From: Klebsiella pneumoniae
GTDB lineage: Bacteria; Pseudomonadota; Gammaproteobacteria; Eutrophobiales; Eutrophobiaceae
Length of the DNA: 64,000 nucleotides
NCBI GenBank assembly: GCA_945878555.1
Contig: CAMDWI010000004.1
Location: 62,001 to 126,000 of the forward strand
Reading direction: 5' to 3'
In this document: in pieces, positions 22,152-34,120 of the stretch
Layout of the letters: every line of letters begins with the position of its first letter
Position numbering within the stretch: the stretch's first letter is position 1
Translations under genes and position numbers: made by a program
Notes under the pieces: model-generated
The model's input: only the letters and a program-made list of their open reading frames with translations
What the model was told of the DNA's origin: nothing
The model's database searches: none

Positions 22152-23987
22152 ATGTGTGGAATAGTTGGTGCACTTGCACAGCATGATGTCTGGCCTACAT
22201 TACTGGAAGGTTTGCGTCGACTTGAATATCGTGGGTATGACTCTGCCGGCATGGCGGTGGTAGGTATTGACGCTGAAATACGATCGGAGAGGGTGCTCGG
22301 CAAGGTTGAAAATCTGTCGCAGGCGCTCAAACAGAATGCACTCTCCGGATTTACCGGTATAGCCCACACACGATGGGCAACTCACGGCAAGCCCAGCGTG
22401 ATGAATGCCCATCCGCATATATGTGAAGGGAAGGTGGCACTGGTTCATAACGGGATCATCGAAAACCACGAATCCCTGCGACAAACCCAGATACAGAAAG
22501 GTTACAAATTTAACTCAGAAACCGATTCAGAAGTGGTAGTCAATGAAATCCATTTTCATATGACTGCCGGTATGGATGCGTTGGAAGCAGTCTTCCAGGC
22601 TGTTTCGGTACTGGATGGAGCATTTGCCGTAGGCGTTATATTCAGGGACCAGCCTGGAAGATTGATCGCTGCCAGGCATGGTAGCCCGCTGGTTATCGGT
22701 CTGGGTGAAAATGAATATTATATTGCATCAGACATATTTGCCCTGCTGCCGGTAACCCGAAGGTATATGGTACTGGAGGAAGGCGATATAGCGGATATCC
22801 AGCTGGACAAGGGAATCCGTATTTATGACAAGAACCACAAGGAATGTACAAGGCCTGTTTCCGTCACAGAATTACGTGATGCGATTTCGGACAAGGCGGG
22901 CTTCAGACATTATATGCTGAAGGAGATTTACAGCCAGCCGATGGCCATATCCGATACACTGGAAGGCAGAATTTTAAACGATGGAGTAATGGATGAAGTA
23001 TTGGGTCCGAATGCGGGCGAGATTCTGGACAAGGTCAAGGCGGTACAGATTGTTGCCTGTGGGACAAGTTTTCATGCAGGTCTCGTTGCACGTTACTGGA
23101 TAGAATCGATTGCCAGGATTCCGTGTGTTGTGGATATTGCAAGCGAGTTCAGATATCGCGATACCTACGTTTATTCGGGCACACTTTTTGTGGTTATTTC
23201 GCAGTCGGGTGAAACAGCAGATACGCTGGCAGCGCTCAAAATGGCAAAAACCAGCGGTTATGTTGCGACATTAAGTATTTGTAATGTCCCTGAAAGTTCA
23301 ATGACGCGCGAATCCGATCTGGTTTTTCTGACCCGAGCCGGCATCGAAATCGGTGTGGCGTCTACAAAGGCATTTACCACCCAATTAACCGGATTGATGT
23401 TACTGGTACTTTTGCTGGCCAAGCGCACTGGTGCCGACAGGAACATTGAAAAGCGGATTACCGGATTACTGCAAAGCCTGCCTGGACGCGTAAATCATAT
23501 ACTTGAACTTGATGGCCAGATCAGCAAGATGGCAGAACGATTTGTTAATAAACACCATGCACTTTATCTGGGACGCGGCAGTATGTTGCCGATTGCCATG
23601 GAGGGTGCGCTGAAGCTGAAGGAAATATCCTATATTCATGCCGAGGCCTATGCAGCGGGTGAACTCAAGCATGGCCCCCTTGCACTGGTTGATGAAGATA
23701 TGCCAGTTATAGCCGTGGCTCCTAATAATGATTTACTGAAAAAACTGGAATCCAACCTGCAGGAAGTAAAGGCCAGGGGCGGGGAATTATATGTTTTTGC
23801 GGATTCCAGCATCAAACTGGATTCAATAGACGGATTGCACAAGATTGAAATTGCACCGGTGGATGATTTTATTGCCCCGATTGTCTATAACATACCATTG
23901 CAACTGCTTGCCTATCATGTGGCTGTTCTGAAAGGTGCCGATGTTGATCAACCGCGAAATCTGGCCAAATCTGTAACGGTGGAATGA
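22152..23987 (+). CDS. glmS: Glutamine--fructose-6-phosphate aminotransferase (isomerizing)
   Basis: 'MCGIVGALAQHDVWPTLLEGLRRLEYRGYDSAGMAV' and C-terminal 'DVDQPRNLAKSVTVE'; 611 aa. Confidence 0.98.
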   Translation: MCGIVGALAQHDVWPTLLEGLRRLEYRGYDSAGMAVVGIDAEIRSERVLGKVENLSQALKQNALSGFTGIAHTRWATHGKPSVMNAHPHICEGKVALVHNGIIENHESLRQTQIQKGYKFNSETDSEVVVNEIHFHMTAGMDALEAVFQAVSVLDGAFAVGVIFRDQPGRLIAARHGSPLVIGLGENEYYIASDIFALLPVTRRYMVLEEGDIADIQLDKGIRIYDKNHKECTRPVSVTELRDAISDKAGFRHYMLKEIYSQPMAISDTLEGRILNDGVMDEVLGPNAGEILDKVKAVQIVACGTSFHAGLVARYWIESIARIPCVVDIASEFRYRDTYVYSGTLFVVISQSGETADTLAALKMAKTSGYVATLSICNVPESSMTRESDLVFLTRAGIEIGVASTKAFTTQLTGLMLLVLLLAKRTGADRNIEKRITGLLQSLPGRVNHILELDGQISKMAERFVNKHHALYLGRGSMLPIAMEGALKLKEISYIHAEAYAAGELKHGPLALVDEDMPVIAVAPNNDLLKKLESNLQEVKARGGELYVFADSSIKLDSIDGLHKIEIAPVDDFIAPIVYNIPLQLLAYHVAVLKGADVDQPRNLAKSVTVE

Positions 23988-23996
23988 TAGACCGCT

Positions 23997-25364
23997 GTGA
24001 ATATTACAACTGCAGAAACCAGGGAATCCGATGTCATATTCATCGTCGATGATGATGTGGATATGCTCAAATTATTGACAAAATGGCTGGTTACAGATGG
24101 ATTTGATGTAGTTACGGCACAATCAGGTGAAGAGGCTTTTTCAAAAATCGCAGGGACCAGACCTTCGCTTGTTATTACTGATCTGATTATGGGAGGTATG
24201 AACGGTATCGAGTTGATGTCGAGGATACACAGCATCAATCCGCTGTTACCCGTTATCCTGCTGAGCGGTCAGGCGAGTATTCCAGACGCAGTCAAGGCAA
24301 CCCATATGGGGTCAGTGGCGTTTCTGACCAAACCTATTGCAAAACCGGATTTGATAGACAATGTACGCCGTTATCTGCGGCGCCCATCAGGTAATCCGGA
24401 CGAACAGACATTCAGCAAGAATATAATTTATCGTAGCCGGATCATGGCTGAACAGATAGAGCTCGCCCAGCTGGTTGCCGATAGTAATGTCACCATCCTG
24501 CTCACAGGCGCAACCGGTACCGGTAAGGAAATTTTTGCAAGAGCCATTCATGATGCCAGTCCCCGTAAGGATCACCCGTTTATAGCCATTAACTGTGGTG
24601 CCATCCCGGAACAATTACTTGAATCCGAGTTGTTTGGTCATGAGAAGGGTGCATTCAGTGGCGCAATATCCAGACATGAAGGGCTGTTTCAGGCCGCCAA
24701 TGGCGGGACACTTTTTCTGGATGAAGTAGGTGATATGCCTCTCGCGTTGCAGGTAAAGCTTCTGCGAGTGCTTCAGGACTTTGAAGTCCGCCCGGTTGGT
24801 TCAGCGAAATCCTATCCAGTTGATGTCAGGATTTTATCCGCAACACACAGGGATCTTGAAAGCAAGGTCAAGAGCGGTGAGTTTCGCGAAGACTTGTATT
24901 ATCGTCTGAAAGTAGTACCTATCAATATTCCGAGTCTTGTTGAAAGGCGGGAAGACATACCGCTGCTGATAAATCATTTTCTCAAACGTTATGCCCTGAC
25001 CAATCACAAGGCGGGAAAACACTTTGCCCCGGATGCAATGGAATATCTGGTTTCTGCCTCATGGCAAGGCAATGTCAGACAGCTGATCAATGTAATTGAT
25101 TTATGTGTAACACTTTCAAAAACAGACACTATACCACTGAGTCTGGCACAAAAAGCATTACAGGATAAACCGGGCCAGATTTTGACGTTAAAGGAAGCAA
25201 AAAATGAATTTGAGAAAAACTATCTGGTCAGTATTTTGAGGATAGCCAACGGGCATGTTGCCAATGCGGCGAGGATTGCTGGCAGAAACCGGACTGAATT
25301 CTACAAGTTGTTGAATCAGCATGAACTGGACCCGGCTGATTTCAGGGACAGTTCACAGCCCTAA
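23997..25364 (+). CDS. Sigma-54-dependent response regulator, GlrR (QseF/YfhA)-like
   Basis: REC domain 'IFIVDDDVDML...LVITDLIMGGMNG', AAA+ domain with GAFSGA, and C-terminus 'KNEFEKNYLVSILRIANGHVANAARIAGRNRTEFYKLLNQHELDPADF', which closely resembles E. coli GlrR from memory. Confidence 0.9.
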   Translation: MNITTAETRESDVIFIVDDDVDMLKLLTKWLVTDGFDVVTAQSGEEAFSKIAGTRPSLVITDLIMGGMNGIELMSRIHSINPLLPVILLSGQASIPDAVKATHMGSVAFLTKPIAKPDLIDNVRRYLRRPSGNPDEQTFSKNIIYRSRIMAEQIELAQLVADSNVTILLTGATGTGKEIFARAIHDASPRKDHPFIAINCGAIPEQLLESELFGHEKGAFSGAISRHEGLFQAANGGTLFLDEVGDMPLALQVKLLRVLQDFEVRPVGSAKSYPVDVRILSATHRDLESKVKSGEFREDLYYRLKVVPINIPSLVERREDIPLLINHFLKRYALTNHKAGKHFAPDAMEYLVSASWQGNVRQLINVIDLCVTLSKTDTIPLSLAQKALQDKPGQILTLKEAKNEFEKNYLVSILRIANGHVANAARIAGRNRTEFYKLLNQHELDPADFRDSSQP

Positions 25365-25395
25365 ATAAACATCGATCAGCGGAGGTAATTTACCC

Positions 25396-25701
25396 ATGAG
25401 CACAGAACCAATTATCGTTTCTATAGACAAGGATCTGGAAGATCTGATACCCGGGTTTCTGGAGAACAGAAAAAAAGATGTCGTATCACTTGGTGAGGCG
25501 CTGGCTTCCGGCCGAATTGAAAGCCTGAAGTCAATCGGACATAGCCTGAAGGGTGTGGGTGGTGGCTATGGATTTAATGAATTATCCTTGATTGGTGCGG
25601 AAATAGAGCGTATCGCCAAGTCCGGTGATACAGTCGGCATGGCCGAGTTGATACACAAAATGTCAGACTATCTTGCCCGAATCGAGATAGTTTACGAGTA
25701 G
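25396..25701 (+). CDS. Hpt-domain phosphotransfer protein
   Basis: About 100 aa helical protein with 'LKSIGHSLKGVGGGYGFNELSLIGAEIE' phosphoacceptor-His motif. Confidence 0.88.
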   Translation: MSTEPIIVSIDKDLEDLIPGFLENRKKDVVSLGEALASGRIESLKSIGHSLKGVGGGYGFNELSLIGAEIERIAKSGDTVGMAELIHKMSDYLARIEIVYE

Positions 25702-25719
25702 GACCTGTCTCAGCGAAAT

Positions 25720-28251
25720 ATGAATGAGCATCCGCAAAAGTCGGCGTGGTTTAATTATGCGATAGCGCTGACATTGGGTGTAGCGTTCAGTATTACCCTG
25801 CTGGTAATCACCTGGAACAACAGTCTTGAATCTGAAAAAAGTGAATTTGCGCTATCGTCCAGCACTATAAAGGATACGCTTGGTAGCAAGGTACAGACAG
25901 CCAATGATACGCTCAACAGCCTTGCAGCATTTCTGGAAGCAAGTTCCAGTCTGAATGAACAACAATATAACGTTATCACCTCATCGTTACTGGAGCTGCA
26001 TCCTTTTATTGAAGGCGCTGTTTTCAGCACACTTGAAGCCGGTTCGTCCAGCCGGTTCGGAATTCGTTATCAAACCATGCGTAACAACACATCGTCTGGT
26101 CCGCAAGATGAGTTGTTGTCTATGGATACACACGTCAGCGCAATAGCTTCATTGTTTAACGGTAAATCGGTGATTGCCCTTGATTCGGAATACACAATTG
26201 ATGGCTGGAGAGCATACTGGATACTGAAAGCAGTGTACCCTCAAAATAACAGTCTCTATGGTATTCAGGCGCCGCGCGGATTCGTTGCGATCCTGATCAA
26301 CACCAGCCAGATGATTGGTGAAAATATTGGCGATTTGAATCTCTCGGTCATGTTACTGGGAGATACCGCGGGACTGAGCGGCAGACAGTTTCTCTACCGG
26401 CAATCGGCAACCCGATTAAATGGATGGACGGTTGTCGAACTGGTGGAAGAGGACAATACACAGTTTCCACTCTATTCCATCAGGCTCGCAATCATGAAAC
26501 CTGTGGCATGGAATGAATTAGACAAAAGTCTGCTCTATATCTCCCTGCTGATTGGAACGGGTGTGTCATTGTTACTTATTGCTGTGGTGAAGACACGGGA
26601 TGAGCAAGATCGTCAGCTCAGGGAACGAAATGCGGTCATTGAGGCCCAGGTACGTGAGCAAACCATAGAACTTGCACATGCCCGTGATCAGGCATTGCAG
26701 GCCTCCCTGATGAAATCCAGTTTTCTGGCGAGCATGAGTCATGAGATTCGTACTCCATTAAATGCAATTATTGGCATGTCCGATTTGCTGGCAGAGACGA
26801 CACTGGATTTTGAACAGAAAAAATATGTCAGTGTGTTCAAGAAGGCCGGTGATACCTTGCTGAGTCTGGTAAATGATATTCTCGATTTGTCCAAAATTGA
26901 GGCCAATCAGCTCAAGCTGGAAGAGATTGAATTTAATCTGATCGATACCATAGAGGAATCTGTTGAGATTTATGCACTGAAGGCGGCTGAAAAACGGATT
27001 GAGCTGGTCTGTAATATTGAACCAACGGTGAAACCGGTCAGGATCGGCGATCCGTCCCGTCTCAGACAGATATTGTTGAATCTGATAAGTAATGCGCTTA
27101 AATTTACCGAGAAGGGAGAAATTATTATTTCTGCCCGCTATTGTCCCCGGACAGGTGATGCCAGTCAGGTACCCGGTTGTCTGGAAATATCTGTAAGTGA
27201 TACTGGAACAGGTATACCTGCGGATAAACTCGAGGCCATATTTGCCAGTTTTACCCAGGCAGATTCCTCTACCACACGTAAATATGGTGGGACCGGGCTT
27301 GGACTTACCATCTCGCGCCGTCTTGTAGAGATGATGGGCGGTAAAATCTGGGCAGAAAGCACACTGGGTAAAGGCAGCCGTTTTATCGTCCAGGTTGAAA
27401 TTGGAATTGTCGAATCTCATCACGAAAATGCCCTGCAGCAACAGGGCTCATTAACAGGCATGAAAATACTGCTGGTCGATGATAATCAAAGCTACAGGGA
27501 AGTGTTGAAGTCCTATGTCACCTATCTTGGCGCTGTTGTTACAGATGCGCCGGATGCCGCTTCCGCCATTTCCTGTCTCGAAAACAAAGTCAACGGGCAT
27601 TATGATCTGATACTTGCCGACTGTGAGATGCCTGGTATGGATGGTTTCACGCTGGCCGGGAAAATCAGGGAGTTTAACAAGGACATCGCCGTCATTCTGA
27701 TGTTAAGTCCAGCCGCCCTGAATCAGAAAAACCTTGCACAGCTGGACGACAGGCAAAAATACCTGACCAGACCGGTGAAGAAGAAGGAGCTCAACCGTCA
27801 GATTGCTGCATTATTGTCCCAGGAAGACAGGCGTAAATCCCTGGTTACCCCGATGCAACAAGAGAGCGCAGTCAAGTCACTGCGTATCCTGCTGGTGGAT
27901 GATAACGCTGATAACAGGTTGCTGGTTAATGCCTATTTAAAGAAATTACCTTATGTAATAGAAGAGGCGGAAAATGGCGAACAGGCAGTCAATATGTTTA
28001 CAGCCAGACCGTATGATATTGTACTGATGGATGTGCAGATGCCGGTCATGGACGGGCGTGAGGCAACCCGAAACATCCGGCTATGGGAGCTTCAACACCA
28101 GAAGACACCCGCACCGATAATTGCATTAACCGCGCATGCAATCAAGGAAGAGATTGATTTGTGTATTGAAGCCGGATGCAATGCGCATCTCAGCAAGCCG
28201 GTCAAGAAGGCTACGCTGGTAACAACTATTCAGTCATTTGTTGGTGTCTGA
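25720..28251 (+). CDS. Hybrid sensor histidine kinase with CHASE-like sensor and two receiver domains
   Basis: N-terminal TM, CHASE-like periplasmic segment, HisKA '[25 protein letters not shown]', HATPase '[20 protein letters not shown]', REC1 '[13 protein letters not shown]', REC2 '[13 protein letters not shown]'. Confidence 0.93.
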   Translation: MNEHPQKSAWFNYAIALTLGVAFSITLLVITWNNSLESEKSEFALSSSTIKDTLGSKVQTANDTLNSLAAFLEASSSLNEQQYNVITSSLLELHPFIEGAVFSTLEAGSSSRFGIRYQTMRNNTSSGPQDELLSMDTHVSAIASLFNGKSVIALDSEYTIDGWRAYWILKAVYPQNNSLYGIQAPRGFVAILINTSQMIGENIGDLNLSVMLLGDTAGLSGRQFLYRQSATRLNGWTVVELVEEDNTQFPLYSIRLAIMKPVAWNELDKSLLYISLLIGTGVSLLLIAVVKTRDEQDRQLRERNAVIEAQVREQTIELAHARDQALQASLMKSSFLASMSHEIRTPLNAIIGMSDLLAETTLDFEQKKYVSVFKKAGDTLLSLVNDILDLSKIEANQLKLEEIEFNLIDTIEESVEIYALKAAEKRIELVCNIEPTVKPVRIGDPSRLRQILLNLISNALKFTEKGEIIISARYCPRTGDASQVPGCLEISVSDTGTGIPADKLEAIFASFTQADSSTTRKYGGTGLGLTISRRLVEMMGGKIWAESTLGKGSRFIVQVEIGIVESHHENALQQQGSLTGMKILLVDDNQSYREVLKSYVTYLGAVVTDAPDAASAISCLENKVNGHYDLILADCEMPGMDGFTLAGKIREFNKDIAVILMLSPAALNQKNLAQLDDRQKYLTRPVKKKELNRQIAALLSQEDRRKSLVTPMQQESAVKSLRILLVDDNADNRLLVNAYLKKLPYVIEEAENGEQAVNMFTARPYDIVLMDVQMPVMDGREATRNIRLWELQHQKTPAPIIALTAHAIKEEIDLCIEAGCNAHLSKPVKKATLVTTIQSFVGV

Positions 28252-28284
28252 ACAAAAAAGTTACGCGTATATCTCTGACAGTTA

Positions 28285-29643
28285 TTAGTTCAGCCACTGG
28301 TTTATCTTTTCAATATCATCAATTGTCAGGATGCCGGCCGCCTGTTTAAGGTTGAGCGTATTGATAATGTAGTCATAACGTGCCCGTGACAGATCACGCT
28401 TTGCCTGAAAAAGCGCGCGTTCAGACTGGACCACATCTACAGCTGTACGGGTGCCGACCTCGAAGCCGGCACGGGTGGCATCCAGCGCAACCTCGCTGGA
28501 GACCACTGCCTGTTGCAGCGCCTTAATCTGGCTGATACCTGACATTACACCGAGATAGGACTGCCGGGCCTGTCTGTGCGCCTGACGTCTGGTTTGTTCA
28601 AGACCTTCCAGTTGTTGCTGGAGGCGTTCACGCGTAGCGCGTGTCCGGGAGTTCACTGCCCCACCTGAATAGAGCGGCATGTTCACTTGCAATCCAACAG
28701 AATTACTGGTGTTTTCGCTGTCTCCACTGGTATCTGACTCATTGTAGGATCGGCGCGCGGTCAGATCGACCGTCGGCAGATGTCCGGCCTGTTGTACCTT
28801 TATCTCATCACGGGCGATATCTACTGCATGTATTGCCGCGATCACGTCAAGATTATTACTCATGGCATTATTCGACCAGGATTCAATATCAGCCGGTTCC
28901 GGACTGACCATGGGAATTGCTTCATCGAGTCCTTCAAGATCAGGCAGGTATTCGCCGGTGATCTCGCGCAGTGCTTCGCGCGTATTGTCGATTTCGTTGA
29001 TTGCCCTGATTTCGTCGGCAACCGCCCGATCGTAACCGGCCTGGGCCTCTTGCACATCTGTAACTGCCGTCAGTCCGACATCAAATCGTTGCTTTGCCTG
29101 CTCAAGCTGCTGACTAAGAGAACGCTTTTCCGCCTCGGCATAACCAAGATTATCAACAGCGGCCAGTACATTAAAATAGGAGGTAGATACTCGCAGTGCC
29201 AGGTTTATCTGCGCCGCCGATAATTCTGCATCAGCCTGTTTGATACTATTATCGGCCTGTTTCAGTCTGAGATAACGGTCACCATGAAATACAGGTTGGG
29301 AAAGTATCAAATCATATCCTCTGCTATCTGCATTGGAACGTGAAAGGTCAACAAACGATCTGCTGCTGTCAAATCCTATTGAATTTGATCCGGTGCGTAC
29401 ACTACTGACACCGGCTATATCGGCTGACAGGCTGACTTCCGGTAGAAGATTCGCAAGCGCCTGGGGCCGCTCTTCCAGTACTGCACGTTTATTCGCCGCA
29501 ACCTGTCTGAACTGCGGGTCACCCGTCAGTGCCATCTGGTAAACTTCAACCAGGTCAGTCGCCTGTGCAACCTGGGAGATCCCGGCACATAACACGATTG
29601 ATCGTAGCAACAGGGTGGTGTATGTCTGGGTAGGGCGTTTCAT
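28285..29643 (-). CDS. tolC: TolC-family outer membrane channel protein
   Basis: Signal peptide, 'DLVEVYQMALTGDPQFRQVAANKRAVLEERPQALANLLPEVSLSADI', repeated OEP helices. Confidence 0.92.
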   Translation of the reverse strand: MKRPTQTYTTLLLRSIVLCAGISQVAQATDLVEVYQMALTGDPQFRQVAANKRAVLEERPQALANLLPEVSLSADIAGVSSVRTGSNSIGFDSSRSFVDLSRSNADSRGYDLILSQPVFHGDRYLRLKQADNSIKQADAELSAAQINLALRVSTSYFNVLAAVDNLGYAEAEKRSLSQQLEQAKQRFDVGLTAVTDVQEAQAGYDRAVADEIRAINEIDNTREALREITGEYLPDLEGLDEAIPMVSPEPADIESWSNNAMSNNLDVIAAIHAVDIARDEIKVQQAGHLPTVDLTARRSYNESDTSGDSENTSNSVGLQVNMPLYSGGAVNSRTRATRERLQQQLEGLEQTRRQAHRQARQSYLGVMSGISQIKALQQAVVSSEVALDATRAGFEVGTRTAVDVVQSERALFQAKRDLSRARYDYIINTLNLKQAAGILTIDDIEKINQWLN

Positions 29644-29733
29644 TTAGGTCACATCCTTAATTTTTCAGAATATCCGGGTTTAATTTACCTGATAAACAGC
29701 CACAATCAAACCGGTCTATCATTTAAAGCAGTT

Positions 29734-30051
29734 TCAGTATTTTGCCATCGTGGTGTCTATCCGTTCTGCCCAGGCGCTGATTCCGCCGTCCAGATTCGAA
29801 ATATCGCTGAATCCGTTGTTCTCAAGATAGGAGGCAACCTGATAGCTTCTGGCACCATGATGGCAAATCACTACAGTTGCGGCATGCTGGTCCAGTTCTC
29901 CCAGCCGGTTGAGAATCTGCGACATAGGGACATTGACACTTCCTGGTATCTGACATATGCCATATTCCCAGGTTTCCCGCACGTCCAGTAGTTTACAGGG
30001 GCTACCTGCATCCAGCCGACGTTTTAACTCGGTTACATCAATCCGTTGCAT
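29734..30051 (-). CDS. Rhodanese-like domain protein
   Basis: 'KLLDVRETWEYGICQIPGSVNVPMSQI' and active-site loop 'VVICHHGARSYQVASYL'. Confidence 0.9.
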   Translation of the reverse strand: MQRIDVTELKRRLDAGSPCKLLDVRETWEYGICQIPGSVNVPMSQILNRLGELDQHAATVVICHHGARSYQVASYLENNGFSDISNLDGGISAWAERIDTTMAKY

Positions 30052-30059
30052 GACAAACT

Positions 30060-30713
30060 CTAGAATCTGAATTTAGCCGGTGTTTCAGCACCGATCAAGG
30101 CAGGTATATCTGTTTCAAACAGCGACTCCCTGATCCATACATCTTTGCCGGTGCGCGTAACCAATATTGCGCTCATGGCGGGTGAGTTTCCTGTGATCAC
30201 AAACAGGCGTCCACCTATCGTCAGTTGTTGTTCCAGGCGGACATTTAGCACTGGCATCGAGCCGGTAACTGCGATTGCCTCGTACGGTCCGAGATCCGGC
30301 CAACCATCTATCGCATTACCTGTCAGCAGTGTCACATTCATGGCAGGGTCTCCGGCAAGACGAGCCTTTGCCTGGGCGGTAAATTCAGGAAAAATGTCAA
30401 CACTGATAACTTCACGGGCAGACCGGGCCAGTAACGCAGTCAGATAACCACAGCCAGTTCCGATTTCAAGTACCTTGTCAGCCGGGGTGATATTCAGCGC
30501 CTGTAATAACCTGGCCTCCACCTTCGGTGTCATGGTTATCTGGTCATGGGCCAACGGTATATTCACATCGGCCAGTGCCAGTTTTTTGTAGCCCGGTGGG
30601 ATAAAGTCTTCACGATGTACCTCACCCAGCAGATCGAGTACGTGTTGATCCAGGACCTCCCAGGTACGCACCTGTTGTTCGATCATATTAAAACGCGCTT
30701 GTTCGTAGTCCAT
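30060..30713 (-). CDS. Protein-L-isoaspartate O-methyltransferase family protein
   Basis: 'MIEQQVRTWEVLDQHVLDLLGEVHREDFIPPGYKKLALADVNIPL', 'KVLEIGTGCGYLTALLARSAREVISVD'. Confidence 0.9.
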   Translation of the reverse strand: MDYEQARFNMIEQQVRTWEVLDQHVLDLLGEVHREDFIPPGYKKLALADVNIPLAHDQITMTPKVEARLLQALNITPADKVLEIGTGCGYLTALLARSAREVISVDIFPEFTAQAKARLAGDPAMNVTLLTGNAIDGWPDLGPYEAIAVTGSMPVLNVRLEQQLTIGGRLFVITGNSPAMSAILVTRTGKDVWIRESLFETDIPALIGAETPAKFRF

Positions 30714-30776
30714 TTTCGTATTCCGGATTTAATTAGCTAAAACATGGTTACTAAAGCTGCTATTATATAACAAACG

Positions 30777-32788
<2,012 letters not shown>

Positions 32789-32815
32789 TCCGCAAGCAAG
32801 GATCGATATACAAAC

Positions 32816-34120
32816 GTGGCTATCGAGTATGGGAAACTGATTCAACTGTCGGCGGATCCCGTTACCGCAGAGAACAGATTTGAACGACTACTGGAAGATG
32901 AAACAATACGCGAAACAATAAGTTGTTGCCCCGAATCCGTAGTCCGGGATGTCCTCGGAATAATCAGTATATCGAGATTCCTGTTTCACTTCCTGTGTCG
33001 TAATCCAGACGCCATCCGGCAATTCACCAGACCATTCGCCAGTGACAGTCCCGTTCCTGTCATCAACAGCATTGATGAATTGCGGATATATAAATACCGA
33101 CAATTACTCGATATTACCTGGATGGACATATCCGCCAATGTCGCATATGGAAATGTCCTGACTGCGTTGAGTCGACTTGCCGATACAGTCGTTAACAATA
33201 CCTTACGTATCACACTCGCACCGGCTGATCTGGCGATCTTCGAAAAATATTTCTGTACATTTGCACTCGGCAAGCTGGGAGCGAATGAGCTTAATTACAG
33301 TTCGGATATTGATCTGATATTTGTCTGTGCCAATCCGACAGATGTGCCGCTGGAGGTCCATGAGTACCAGAAAGTGCTGCAGGACGGAATCCGGTTGATC
33401 TCCAGTCATCTTGAACAACGTACGGTCGACGGGTTCCTGTATCGTGTCGACCTGAAATTACGTCCCTGGGGCAACAGTGGACCACTGGTCATGACCATTG
33501 ACGAAACTGAAAACTACTACGCCGCAAGTACCGAGGCGTGGGAAAGGTTTGCCTGGTTGCGTGCCAGGGCCATATCCGGCTCCATGATACTGGGCGCAGA
33601 CCTGAAAAAAAGGCTGCATCCATTCGTATACAAGCGTTCCCTTAGCTCGGAAGATCTTGACCGGTTTATTGAAATCAAGAATGAAATGTTCAGGGCCAGA
33701 CGTAAAAAAGGATACTGGAATGTAAAGGTCGGGGAAGGGGGAATTCGTGATCTCGAATTTTTCATCCAGATGTTGCAACTGGTTAATGCTGCCTCAATTC
33801 CGTCACTGCAGCTGACTGGCACGATGAACGTCCTGGCCGGATTGCAAAGTGCCGGACTGGTCAGTGAAATGGAGGCCCGCGAAATTGAACACAGCTACAT
33901 GTTCCTGCGCAGGCTGGAAAACCGCTTGCAGATGATCGATGAGCAACAGACCCATGAATTACCTGATGATCCGCGTCTGCGTATCATCATTGCCAGATCC
34001 ATCGGCATCTCTGGCAAGACCGACAGTGAAATACTGGACAACTTTGAAAGTGAATTGTTTACCAACCGCACCATCGCGCAGGGGTATTTCGAAAGAATCC
34101 TGCCACAAAAGGGTGGTTGA
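32816..34120 (+). CDS. glnE: Glutamine-synthetase adenylyltransferase, N-terminal (adenylyl-removase-type) half, separate ORF
   Basis: 'ALGKLGANELNYSSDIDLIF', 'GFLYRVDLKLRPWGNSGPLV', 'GEGGIRDLEFFIQMLQL', 'YMFLRRLENRLQMIDEQQTHELP'. GTG start; stop TGA at 34118-34120. Confidence 0.85.
   Translation: MAIEYGKLIQLSADPVTAENRFERLLEDETIRETISCCPESVVRDVLGIISISRFLFHFLCRNPDAIRQFTRPFASDSPVPVINSIDELRIYKYRQLLDITWMDISANVAYGNVLTALSRLADTVVNNTLRITLAPADLAIFEKYFCTFALGKLGANELNYSSDIDLIFVCANPTDVPLEVHEYQKVLQDGIRLISSHLEQRTVDGFLYRVDLKLRPWGNSGPLVMTIDETENYYAASTEAWERFAWLRARAISGSMILGADLKKRLHPFVYKRSLSSEDLDRFIEIKNEMFRARRKKGYWNVKVGEGGIRDLEFFIQMLQLVNAASIPSLQLTGTMNVLAGLQSAGLVSEMEAREIEHSYMFLRRLENRLQMIDEQQTHELPDDPRLRIIIARSIGISGKTDSEILDNFESELFTNRTIAQGYFERILPQKGG

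Noticed and set aside
23948-24238. Minus-strand ORF ending YHSTVTDLARFRG
   Set aside because: The tail is antisense to the glmS 3' end (PRNLAKSVTVE), a common spurious ORF. The rest is antisense to the GlrR-like gene.
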